A DNA stretch of 64,000 nt. Source: Vitis vinifera (lineage: Eukaryota > Streptophyta > Magnoliopsida > Vitales > Vitaceae). A model generated the notes under the pieces. The model worked only from the letters and a program-made list of their open reading frames with translations. It did no database searches and was not told the DNA's origin. Within the stretch, counting starts at the first letter, position 1; every line of letters begins with the position of its first letter. Both the position numbers and the translations under genes were made by a program. Positions 1 to 9,898 of this stretch are shown here, piece after piece. The stretch is taken from positions 2,929,001 through 2,993,000 of the forward strand of contig NC_081815.1 in the NCBI RefSeq assembly GCF_030704535.1, read 5' to 3'.

Positions 1-1599
1 ATTAAAAGGCATAGGAGAACAGTTATTATTTCAAAATTCTCCTTGACACAACCTAAGATAGATTTTCATTAAATGCTAAAAATAAAAAAGCTATATAAGA
101 TGGATTTTTAGTCAATAATATATACAGAGAATAAGGTATTTATTTAAATGCGAGACTCAACTTAGATGGGCTTGGATACACTTCTATTTTTGTTATTTTT
201 AAGAGCGAACAATGTAAATGAGTTTTTATTATGTTTTAAATTTTTATAAATGTGAATATGTTTGGTAATTGTAATTTTATTTCTTGTTTTTAAACTTTTT
301 AAAAAATAATAACAATAAAATTGTGCTCATTTGGATACACTTTTGTTAGCCCAAGATTTCTCCTTTGATATATTTTGATGATTATAAAATATGGTTAAGA
401 AAATTAATGTATTTTTAAGTTCTTTCAAGAGTTCTGAAAAATCAATTAGATGAAAACATTGATTCTAGGATAAGTTTTTGTAATGTAAATTACAACTCTA
501 GGTTCATATCATTTCATTCTTTTAGAGCATCTTAATCCATCCAAATGTTCCTAAATCATTCTAAAAAAATTGGAAAAAATTTAAAGAAAACCTCAATTTA
601 AATTTGTAAATAGATTTTTTTTTGAAAGGTTTTCAAGTATGTTAGGGGTCTATATTTAGTTAGTTCTCCTTGTTTTAAGTTTGAACTTATCAACTTTTTC
701 AAAAATGAAAAATAGCAACAAGGATTGATCGATCGCTTAGGTCTAATCAAGATTAGTGTTCATTGCCTTAGCAATAGAAACTAATTGAGGCACCAATGAC
801 CAATACCTCAGTTGATCAAAGTGTAGTCTCCCAATGACTATATGTTGTATCCTTTTGACTTCAAATGGTTAATTGATAAGGTCGATCTCTAGGTCGATTA
901 TTCGAGCACAAAAATGTGCCTTTCTCATTGAAACTCACATATGAGGCTTTTGGATTTCATTCAATGCTAAAAGAGCTATTTTTTTTTATTATTGATTATA
1001 AAGTGTAAAAATCTTTTAATTATGTTCTTAAGTGCTTTAATCATAACTTACATATTCTTTAGTGCACCGAATCAATTCTGACTTTCAATTTGTAATTGTC
1101 TGAGCCAAACTTGTCACTAGAATTCTTGATCACTTTCTCTTCCATTGTAAACCTTGTAAGTTAATTTAAATTTTAAGTGTAAGGTATTACTTAAGTAATT
1201 GAAAAGTAAAGTATTTCTTAAGGGTGTGATTGTTAAAGGACCACAAGAATCAATAATTTGAGTTTGAAAAAGTTGGAGGCTTGATTGAAAAATTTAAAAG
1301 ATGAACCCTCAATTTGAATTAGAATTTAAGGAGAATGGATATAATAAAATCAAAGTTCGTTTTCACTGTCTCTTCATTTTCTCTTTATGTAATTAAATTG
1401 TCATTAGCATTCATGATTGTTAACACCCCCTACTCTTTTGGATGTCCATCTAATTGAATTTCGTTAGACTTCACATTTGGTATGATCATTACCATGGCAT
1501 AACCCCAAATATGGCAGCATGCTAAAAGATTAATTCTCAAATAATATTTTTGATAATTTCATGAAAAGTTTAATTATGTTAATATAAGAATTAATGATA
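1..1599. other. AT-rich intergenic DNA
   Basis: I see no gene here. The stretch is AT-rich and has stop codons in every frame. Around 720-960 it contains several GATC/TCGAT-type words and a vague resemblance in style to 15480-15680, which may reflect old retroelement debris, but I cannot name a family. Confidence 0.6.
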
Positions 1600-1726
1600 A
1601 CTTATTTTGTTTGAGAAAGTGATTTTAGAAAACGATTTTAATATTTGAAAATTTTTATCAAAAAAATTGTTTTCAAGTACTAAAAATGTTATAAACGTTT
1701 TTAGAATGACTATCAAACAAACAAGA
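1600..1726. mobile_element. Short foldback MITE (same family as 34244-34365)
   Basis: The left end (TTGTTTGAGAAAGTGATTTT) is an imperfect reverse complement of the right end (GAATGACTATCAAACAAACA). The two arms meet near the middle at a TACTTGAAAA/TTTTCAAGTA-like core, so the whole element is a degenerate hairpin of about 125 bp. It lies roughly 400 bp upstream of the first NPF start codon and could be part of that promoter region. Confidence 0.6.
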
Positions 1727-1956
1727 TGTGAGAATGGTCTTAAAGGAGTCATGGGGAGAAGGCATACATGCCTAGAAGGTTGTTGGTGTGGCATAAGTTG
1801 AAGAATGTCCAGCTTCAGGCAAAAGGATAGTTGGGGTTATCCCAAGGATAGTTATATGATTGATATAACTGGTGCAACTTCCTAAACTGCTGAGACAGCT
1901 AATAGCTAGCAATGGTTGGTGGGTTTGAATCTCTACAGTTGGGCTGTTAAAAGTCC

Positions 1957-1964
1957 TATATAAA
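1957..1964 (+). promoter_or_regulatory. Putative TATA box of the intact NPF1 gene
   Basis: TATATAAA lies about 160 bp upstream of the start codon at 2120. Transcription would then begin near 1990 with a leader of about 130 bases. The call rests on motif and spacing only. Confidence 0.4.
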
Positions 1965-2119
1965 TGTAGCTTGAGGTCTTTAGCATATGCCACTGGGAGT
2001 TTAGCATGGGCCTGCGAAAAGGGTGTTCCTTTATTGTAATTTCAAAGCGAAGTAGATCCTATACCTGTGAAGACTTGTGATTGAAAATTAGGAGTTGCAG
2101 AAGAGTGAGGACAGAGAAG

Positions 2120-4169
2120 ATGGCGGCTTCTTCAGAGAGAAACAGTACTAGACATCTGCTTGCAATGAGGGATGACCCTCCAGAAGAGAGCGCAAGAGAG
2201 CTGGTTTTTGAGTCCAGAAAGGGTGGCTTTAGGACCATTCCTTTCATCATAGGTGCTCAGATATATTCACCATTTTTCTTTACTAAAAGTTTCTCATCAT
2301 CTCTTTTTACCAATGTTCCACCATTTTTTTTTTTGATGAATTACAGTGAATGAGTCCTTTGAGAAGGTGGCAAGCTATGGATTGCTGCCCAATATGATCT
2401 TCTACATGTTAAATGATTATCATATGGAGGTGGCCAACGCAACAACCATTTTGTTCCTGTGGTCAGCTCTATCTAATGGGTTAGCCTTGGTGGGCGCTTT
2501 CCTCTCTGATTCCTACTTGGGTCGGTTTAGGGTCATTGCCCTTGGCTCCTTCTCTAGCCTTCTTGTAAGTATCTTCTTATAGGTTACCCCAGAGTAATTG
2601 AAATAATATCCATGTTGATTAATATCTATTCATTTTCTATGTGTGTAGGGCATGACACTTTTGTGGTTAACAGCCATGAATCCACAGCTGAAGCCTCCCC
2701 CTTGCAGCCCATTGAGCAGCAGCTGCCACTCAGCAACGCTTGCCCAGCTTATTTTCTTCCTTTCCTCCTTGGTGTTCATTTCCATTGGAGCAGGCTGTAT
2801 CAGGCCATGTTCCATGGCCTTTGGTGCAGACCAATTAGACAACAAAAAGAACTCCAACAATGAGAGGCTACAGCAAAGCTTCATCAATTGGTACTATGCT
2901 TCAATTGGGGTTTCAGCGATTTTAGCATTGACTGTTATAATCTATATTCAAGACCAGTATGGATGGAGAGTGGGCTTTGGAGTTCCTGCCATTCTAATGC
3001 TCTTGTCACTTGTCATGTTCTTGTTGGGTTCTTCTCTTTATATTAAAGTAAATACTGAGAAAAGCTTCTTCACTGGCTTCTTCCAAGTGCCTGTTGCTGC
3101 TTTTAGGAACAGAAATATTGCCTTGCCAGATCAGGATTCAGCTTACAATCGCAGCCACAACTCCTTCCTCACTGCTCCCACCATGAAACTAAGGTACTAC
3201 ATGAATTAACAATTGACTAAAAAATTGAGGGTTTATTATGATAAATATATATATTTTTCCCTGATCAGGTACCTTAACAAAGCTTGCATCATCAGAGATC
3301 CCCAACAGTACTTAAACCCCCATGGTTATGCTTCAAATCCATGGAAACTCTGCACCATTGATCAAGTAGAATTCCTCAAAGCAGTTCTGAGAGTCATCCC
3401 AATTTGTTCCTCTGGTATCATGATTCTACTCAGTATGTTCCAGCAGTCATTCTCCATAATCCAAGCAAATTCCATGGACAGACACCTCTTCCCCAGCATC
3501 CAAATTCCAGCAGGATCATTCACTGTATTTACAATCATCACAATGACAGTTTATGTGGTGATCTATGACCGGGTTTTAACTCCAATTCTAGTGAAATACA
3601 CTGGAAATCCTCGTGGGCTCAGCACCAAACTGCGCATGGGGCTCGGGCTACTGCTATCGCTAGTGGGCACGGTGCTGTGTGCAATAGTAGAGAGCATAAG
3701 GAGGAGAACTGCCATCAACGAAGGGTTGGCTGATAAACCAGATGCGGTAACAAGCATGTCTGCAATGTGGTTGATCCCACAATACAGCTTGTTTGGGCTG
3801 GCTGAAGCTATGAATGCAGTTGGACAGATAGAATTCTACTACTCTCAGTTTCCCAAGAGCATGTACAGCATGGGAATGGCTCTTCATACCCTCTCAACTG
3901 CTCTATCCAGCTTGGTGGGGGCGGCTCTGGTGAGGATTGTTGATGGGGTTACAGGGAAGGGAGGGAATGTTAGTTGGCTTTCAAGTAATATTAACAAAGG
4001 CCATTTGGATTACTATTATTGGCTTCTCACTGTGATGGGTGTGGTCAATTTGGTGTATTATTTCCTTTGTTGTTGGGCATATGGACCTATGGATGGTGAG
4101 CCTTTGGTAAGGGATGAAATGGTTGAAAGTGAAGAAAGGCCTCAAAGTAGAGCAACTCCGTTAGCTTGA
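2120..4169 (+). CDS. NRT1/PTR family transporter, NPF1 subfamily
   Basis: Four exons join cleanly: 2120-2252, 2347-2564, 2649-3193 and 3269-4169, giving 598 residues, the usual NPF length. Every junction has GT-AG ends and matching phase. Residues 47-51 (ESFEK) are the ExxE[K/R] proton-coupling motif of TM1. The protein also shows FLSDSYLGRF, GIRPCSMAFGADQLD-type and IQDQYGWRVGFG segments and about 12 hydrophobic spans, all as expected for a major-facilitator nitrate/peptide carrier at the plasma membrane. From memory the closest family is Arabidopsis NPF1.1/1.2 (NRT1.12/NRT1.11), which moves nitrate from xylem to phloem in petioles. The substrate here is an inference, since NPFs also carry hormones and glucosinolates. 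It is the first and only intact member of a three-copy tandem cluster. A TATA box lies near 1957. Confidence 0.93.
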
Positions 4170-4242
4170 TTTTCATGTTTTTGGATGTTTGGAAAGTAAT
4201 CTTGGTTGAGATCTTCAAACATCTTGAACTCAGAAAATGTAG

Positions 4243-4348
4243 ATACAAATACCTCAATTCATTGCAGATATTGTAAAAATAATATATATATTATTTTTAC
4301 AATATCTGCAATGAATTGAGGTATTTGTATATTGTAAAAATAATATAC
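4243..4348. repeat. 88-bp perfect palindrome followed by a re-copied segment
   Basis: Bases 4243-4330 form a perfect inverted repeat with no spacer (centre between 4286 and 4287); each arm is 44 bases starting ATACAAATACCTCAATTC. Immediately after it, bases 4331-4347 repeat the inner part of the left arm (ATTGTAAAAATAATATA). That arrangement is what a replication fork leaves when it switches template back and forth. It begins 74 bases after the NPF stop codon, so it is probably in the 3' UTR, where the RNA would fold into a long perfect hairpin. Confidence 0.9.
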
Positions 4349-5447
4349 TTCAGATTTTTCTTGTCATTGAGCAAACCATTGTCATCCAATTACTTCTTTG
4401 AATTAATCTCATTAAATATATTATAAAATAATATTAATATATTTGTTATTTGATATATATGTTATTTTTATATATTGAATAATATAATATAAAAAAAAGT
4501 ATTTATAAAGTTTAAATATTTTAATCATGGATATTATTCAATGTAAGAGAATTTTTTTTTAAATAGAAAATATTGAAATATAATATAATTTTTCTTTAAA
4601 GATTGAAAAATAATATATGTTTCATGTTATATTTTTATTCCTTTGAAAAACTAAATATAAATATAATATAACATATCACTACATTGGATATGCTATATCA
4701 TTCCTATTAAATATAATATATAAGGATATCATATCTCAATGAAAATCATATCTATTTTTTATATAATTAGATATGATATTTTATAATATACATACCCTTT
4801 AATTTCTTATCCCACTAATCAAACATAATCCAATATAATATAAGGCCAAGGCATGGTAATATTCAATACAATCTAACTTAAAACATATCTTAAATACATA
4901 ATATATATGTCATCATATATTTTTCTTGCATATATAATATTTTATATTATATATGTTATCATATAAATTTCGGCCATTTGATTAAAAGAGATAGAATAAT
5001 CCCAAATTTGTAAATCTACCATTCATATTTATTAACGTAAAAATTAATTTATTTTTAATAAAAATACCCCTATATTTTTCTTATAAAAATAATATTTTCT
5101 TTAAAAAGTTGTATGAAAATAGTCAAAATATTGAAAGACATTGAAGTTAAAAACGAGTACTTTTTCATACGTTTGGGAATGTGCCTTTTCACTCTTCAAG
5201 GCAATTTTATAAATTCCTATTACCTAATCAACCTACATATGGTTGATCTTGCAAACATTATTGGAGAATAAATTTAAGGTAATTTTTGTAAAATATTATG
5301 AATTAAATAAAGCAATTAAAAATACGAGGAAGATTAAGAAAATGGCATTATGTGTAGATGTATAATGTTCTTTTCTGGAATAGGTTATTCATATTAGTTT
5401 TTTGAGAATTTATAATAAAAATATGATAAAATTTGAGAATATATTTA

Positions 5448-5775
5448 GGTTATGTTTGGTTTTCTGGAAATACTGAAGAAAGAAAAAAAAATGTAAAGGA
5501 AAATGATTTTTTCAAGTTTGGTTGTCCTATAAAAAATATCAAAGAAAATTGAATATAATTAAAACTAGTTATAAACTTATGCACTTTTAAATTATTTAAT
5601 ATCTATATTGTTGAATTAAAATAAATAAAATAAGTTTGAAATAATAAATAAAAATAATTTATCGATTTTTAATCTATTTTTTATTTTTCTTTACTTTTTA
5701 TTTTTTTATACTTTTTTTTTTATATTTTCTTTCCCTTGCATTTTCCCTCAATTTTTCTAGGAACCAAACATACTC
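5448..5775. mobile_element. Tourist-like (PIF/Harbinger type) MITE, complete
   Basis: A 328-bp element starts GGTTATGTTTGG and ends CCAAACATACTC. It is flanked on both sides by the 3-bp target-site duplication TTA (5445-5447 and 5776-5778), the signature of PIF/Harbinger insertions. The body is AT-rich and non-coding. Other members are at 39494-39798 and, in pieces, at 5914, 7270, 19547 and 60251. Confidence 0.75.
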
Positions 5776-5913
5776 TTAAGGTAAATTTTTTAAAATATTA
5801 TGAAAAAACCAAGTAAAAATATGAAGAATAGATCAAGAAAATGGCATTATGTATAAGCATACTTAAATTTTGAAATGGAAATTTATTTTGAAAACAATGT
5901 AATATTACTTTTA

Positions 5914-6190
5914 GCTATGTTTAGTTTCCAAAAAATTTGAAGGAAAATGCAAGAGAAAAAAATAAAGAAGAAAAGTAGAAGAAAATAAAAAGGGAAGAAA
6001 AATAAAAATAAATTTAAAATCAATAAATTATTTTTATTTGTTATTTCAAATTTATTTCAATTATCTTAACTCATTAATATAAATATTAAATAATTTAAAA
6101 ATACATAAATTTTAATTATATTTGATTTTCTTTAACATTTTTTATAGTACAATCAAATATGAGAAAATCATTTTTCTTAATATTTTAATA
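5914..6190. mobile_element. Tourist-like MITE, one end only
   Basis: After a TTA at 5911-5913 the sequence begins GCTATGTTTAGTTTCC and continues like the family body (GAAGGAAAATGCAAGAG). I find no matching right terminus, so the copy is truncated and its right limit is approximate. Confidence 0.5.
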
Positions 6191-6625
6191 ATGTTGAGAA
6201 TTGTTTTTTACATTTATTTTTAAGGATGATGTTCGAAAAGTGAGTTTAGTATATTAAAAGGACAATGTTTGAAAATGATTTGGAATAAAAATAAGAAAGC
6301 CATGTTTGATATAATATCAAAAAACAATTATTATTATTTAATTACTTTTTTTAAATACAAGATAAATGTTTTGAAAAATAAAAGCCCTTCCAAGAACCAT
6401 TTTTAGAAAATGTTTTCATCCCACCCCCATCTCAGTGTTTTTGAATTGACCATCAAACATGCCCTTATTATTTCTAGTAACTCGATCATCCATCAACTAA
6501 AACAATTTATTTGAAGAAATTAAGTATTATTAATTAAATAAAAAGATGGAAGAAGCTCTTCACCAAGAACATTTCCAGGCCTCCTCGAACTGAATTGAGA
6601 GTGAATCTTAATGGCGTCTTCCTTG

Positions 6626-6632
6626 TATATAG
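6626..6632 (+). promoter_or_regulatory. Possible TATA box of the second NPF copy
   Basis: TATATAG lies 80 bp upstream of the ATG at 6712. The promoter and first two exons of this broken copy look undamaged, so it may still be transcribed. Confidence 0.3.
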
Positions 6633-6711
6633 ATTAGAGGCGGGCCAAAGGCTGCAGCAGCCTTGAAACGCTGTGAGCAGGAAGTTGCAGAAGAGAGGCC
6701 GGCCGGAGAAG

Positions 6712-8730
6712 ATGGAGGCTTCATCAGAAGAGAACCCCGAGCCTGAACACAAGCTTTCAAGGCCCAGAAGGGGGGGTTTTAGGACCATGCCATTCATCTT
6801 TGGTACGTACGCATATGAATGAATGATCCCTGTGTTTTTTCTCCATTGAAAATATACAGTTTTTTTTTTTTTTCATTAATTTTTCGATTTCTCTGGTGGT
6901 GAATGAATACAGTGAATGAGTCGTTTGAGAAGGTGTCAAACTATGGATTGCTGGCCAATATCATTTTGTATATGATAGGGGATTATCATATGAAGTTGAC
7001 AGATGCGGCGATCATTTTGACCCTGTGGTCAGCTCTATCAAGTGCTTTAGCAGTTGTGGGTGCCTTTCTCTCTGATTCCTACATGGGTCGGTTTAAGGTC
7101 ATTGCCATTGGATCCTTCTTCAGCTTTTTTGTTAGTCTTCTATTTCTTCATTTCTCTTTATTCTGTTTTTGTTTCTTGGAAGAGTGATGATAGATTTTTC
7201 TTTTAATTAAAGTTATCCAACTGGTAATTTAGAGGAGCAAAAAAGTAAGATGGGTTATAACATCATTTAGGCTATATTTGGTTTTGAAAAATTTGAGGGA
7301 AAATGCTCAAGAAAGAAAATAGAGAAAAAAAATAAAAAATAGGTGTAAATTTAATAAATTATTTTTATACGTTTATTCAAACTGGTACTATGCATCCATT
7401 GGAGCCTCTACCATTATAGCGTTGACTCTTATCGTCTATATTCAAGTCCAGTAGGGATGGAAAATTGGGTTTGGAGTTCCTGCCATTCTAATGCTTGTGT
7501 CAAGTGTGGTTTTCTTGTTGGGTGCTTCTCTTTATATAAAAAGAGTTCCTGAGAAAACATTGTTCAGCTCCTTCTTTCAAGTGCTTGTGGCTGCCTTTAG
7601 GAACGCAAAACTTCCTTTCCCTGACCTGACTTCTGGTTATCACCGTGACCACGACTCCATGTTCACTGCTCCAACCAGAAACTTGAGGTGCGACTTTGAA
7701 AAATGATATATATTCCAAGATATATATCCCATTGTATTATCTTAACATACTATTCAATGGGATGATATAGAGATTCTACGGCGTCAACCAAATGTAGTAT
7801 TTACCTTTAGCATATAACACATTTTTATTTTGGTTAATTTTCTTTTACTTTCTTGAGCAGGTGGCTTAACAAAGCCTGTATTATCAAAGATCCTAGAAAG
7901 GACTTAAATCCAGATGGTTCATCTGCAAAGCCATGGAAGCTCTGCACCATCGAGCAAGTAGAAATGCTCAAAGTAATCATACGAATCATCCCGATATGGT
8001 CCACTAGTTTCATGATCTCAGTCAGTATCAACCAGCAGTCATTCGCCACAGTCCAAGCCAACTCCATGGACCGCCGCCTAACCTCCAAGTTCAAAATTCC
8101 AGCCGGATCATTCTATGTCTTCACAATCGTCGGTCTGATACTATATGTGTTGATCTACGACCGGGTAGTCGTCCCAGTTTAGCCAAATTCACCGGAAATC
8201 AACGCGGGCTCAGCGTCAAGTTCCGCATGGGAATGGGGCTGATGCTCTCGGTGGCGGCCACGACACTCTGCGGAGTAACAGAAACCCTGATGCGGAGAAC
8301 CGCAAATAATGAAGGATTTGCTGATAGACCAGACGCAGTGACCAGCATGTCGGCAATGTGGTTGATTCCACAATACAGCTTCTTTGGATTGGCTGAGGCG
8401 GTGAATACAATAGGACAGATAGAATTCATATACTCTCAGCTTCCTAAGAGCATGACCAGCGTTGGAATGGCTCTTTCCACGCTGGGTGGCACGTTGGCCA
8501 GCGTGATAGGAGTGATTTTGGTGAGGATTGTCGATGCGGCCACGAATAAGGGGGGGAAGGAGGGTTGGCTTGCAGACAATATCAACAGGGGACACTTGGA
8601 TTATTATTATTGGCTGCTGACTGCAATGGGTGTGGTTAATTTGGGGTATTACTACATCTGTTGTTGGGCTTTTGGGCCTATGGGTGCTAGGCCTGGGTCC
8701 GCGAATGCAGGGGTTGAAAGTGAAAGCTAA
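6712..8730 (+). pseudogene. NPF1-type transporter, second tandem copy, broken
   Basis: Exons 1 (6712-6802) and 2 (6913-7130) are open, with good splice sites and the NESFEK motif. Exon 3 keeps only its 3' part, about 7381-7687. Its first half, which encodes GMTLLWLTAM through QQSFI in the intact copy, is gone and is replaced by a fragment of a MITE. In the remaining exon 3 a TAG at 7452-7454 replaces a Tyr codon of the intact copy. Exon 4 (7861-8730) has a one-base deletion near 8179, where GTTTAGCC stands against a nine-base stretch in the neighbour, and then continues in another frame to a normal stop at 8728. Three separate lesions make a functional carrier very unlikely. The remaining sequence is similar enough to the intact copy to call it a fairly recent duplicate. 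Confidence 0.85.
7270..7379. mobile_element. Left third of a Tourist-like MITE fused to NPF exon 3
   Basis: TTA (7267-7269) is followed by GGCTATATTTGGTTTTGAAA and about 110 bp of the same body found at 39494 onward. The match stops within a shared CAAA at about 7378-7382, exactly where NPF exon-3 homology starts (CTGGTACTATGC). The right two thirds of the MITE and the 5' half of the exon are both missing. Confidence 0.65.
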
Positions 8731-8892
8731 ACAGCAAGACTTGTAGCTTGATTTCTATTACTCCATGCTTTTGTTGAGAAATAAAAAATTTCTAATTCAA
8801 ATTTTATTATCTTAGTGTTGTTATATTCATTTTTTAGTGAGGAATTTATATCATTTAATTTAAATGGGTTATACAACGTGTTACATATTTAG

Positions 8893-9587
8893 AGCAGGGA
8901 CAAGGACTTGGAATTTGATGGTCTAGCTTTGAAGTCTTGGAACCTCTGCTCAGTCCAGCAGGTCGAAGAATTCAAAACACTTATCAGATTCCTCCCCTTA
9001 TGGGCCAGCGGCATCGTTATCGCCATGAGCGTTAGCCAATACTCTTTCCCAGTGATACAAGCCAGCATAATGGACAGGCACCTCACACCCAACTTCCAAA
9101 TTCCACAAACCTCCTTTGGTGTCTTTGGAGTCCTCCCTTTGACCGTATGCGCTGCCATCTATGATCCAATTATCGCTCCCTTCTATCAAAATACACCAAA
9201 AGCCCCCATGGACTTAGCCTCAAACAGCGTACGGGGGTCGGCCTATTGACCTCATGAGCAGGCTTTGTAGTAGCAGGCATGGTGGAAAGGAAGCGAAGAA
9301 TCACAACAATCCAATCAGGACTCTCAGAAAATCCAATGGCAGAGGTGAACATGTCTGCATTTTGGCTATTGCCACAATCTTGCCTGCTTGGACTAGCTGA
9401 GGCTTTCAATGCAGTTGGGCAAATAGAATTCTAATACTCCCAGTTCCCTAAGACCATGGCTATAGCTAACTTGGCAGGGAGTCTAGTAATAAAAATTGTG
9501 AATGATGTGACCAGAAGGGGTGGGAAGGTGAGTTGGGTGTCAAATAACCTGAACAAGGCTCACTATGATTACTATTATTGGCTTCTT
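8893..9587 (+). pseudogene. NPF1-type fragment, third copy (exon-4 part upstream of the Copia insertion)
   Basis: Homology begins inside exon 4 at GACAAGGACTTGGAATTTGA (RDKDLEFDGLALKSW), with no trace of exons 1-3. It runs through SFPVIQASIMDRHLTPNFQIP, then loses frame near 9183 through a missing base. A TGA follows at about 9253 and a TAA replaces a Tyr codon after GQIEF near 9433. The wording differs from the two upstream copies (RDKDLEFDGLAL instead of RDPxxxLNPxG), so this is an older, distinct paralogue. The exon is cut at 9587 by an LTR retrotransposon and resumes at 13861. Confidence 0.8.
9583..9587. repeat. Target-site duplication TTCTT, left
   Basis: TTCTT here and at 13861-13865 flanks the Copia element exactly. 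It marks the insertion point inside the NPF fragment. Confidence 0.85.
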
Positions 9588-9889
9588 TCTTCAAATTGAT
9601 AAATAATAGTTTTTTCCATTCATACTTTCATTCGTTTATGTACAGAGAATATATAGAGGGTAATCATCATTTTAAGAATGGGAATGAATGATACAAGGAA
9701 ATAATGATATAAGGAAATAACAACTAATATCCTAATATCTCAACTTTCCTAATATTTCAATATTTCTAATATCTCAATATTCATAATATATATCTCAATA
9801 TTTCTAATATCTCAATTTTCCTAATATCTAAACATTCCTAATATCTCAACACTAAATGATATAAGGAAAGCATTCCTAATATCTCAACA
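9588..9889 (-). repeat. Copia LTR, 3' copy relative to the element (left on +)
   Basis: 302 bp, starting TCTTCAAATTGATAAA and ending ATATCTCAACA on the plus strand, that is TGTTGAGAT...TTTGAAGA in element orientation. It contains short repeated CCTAATATCTCAA words that differ in number from the other LTR. Confidence 0.88.
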
Positions 9890-9898
9890 CTCCCCCTC
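9890..9898 (-). other. Polypurine tract of the Copia element
   Basis: GAGGGGGAG on the minus strand directly abuts the LTR, the usual position for plus-strand priming. Confidence 0.75.

Larger units (their letters stand above)
4349..6625. other. AT-rich spacer between the first two NPF copies
   Basis: No gene is visible. About 4390-5000 is extremely AT-rich with many ATATAAT words. The right half holds one complete Tourist-like MITE and one truncated copy, listed separately. The second NPF copy's promoter region begins near 6600. Confidence 0.6.
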
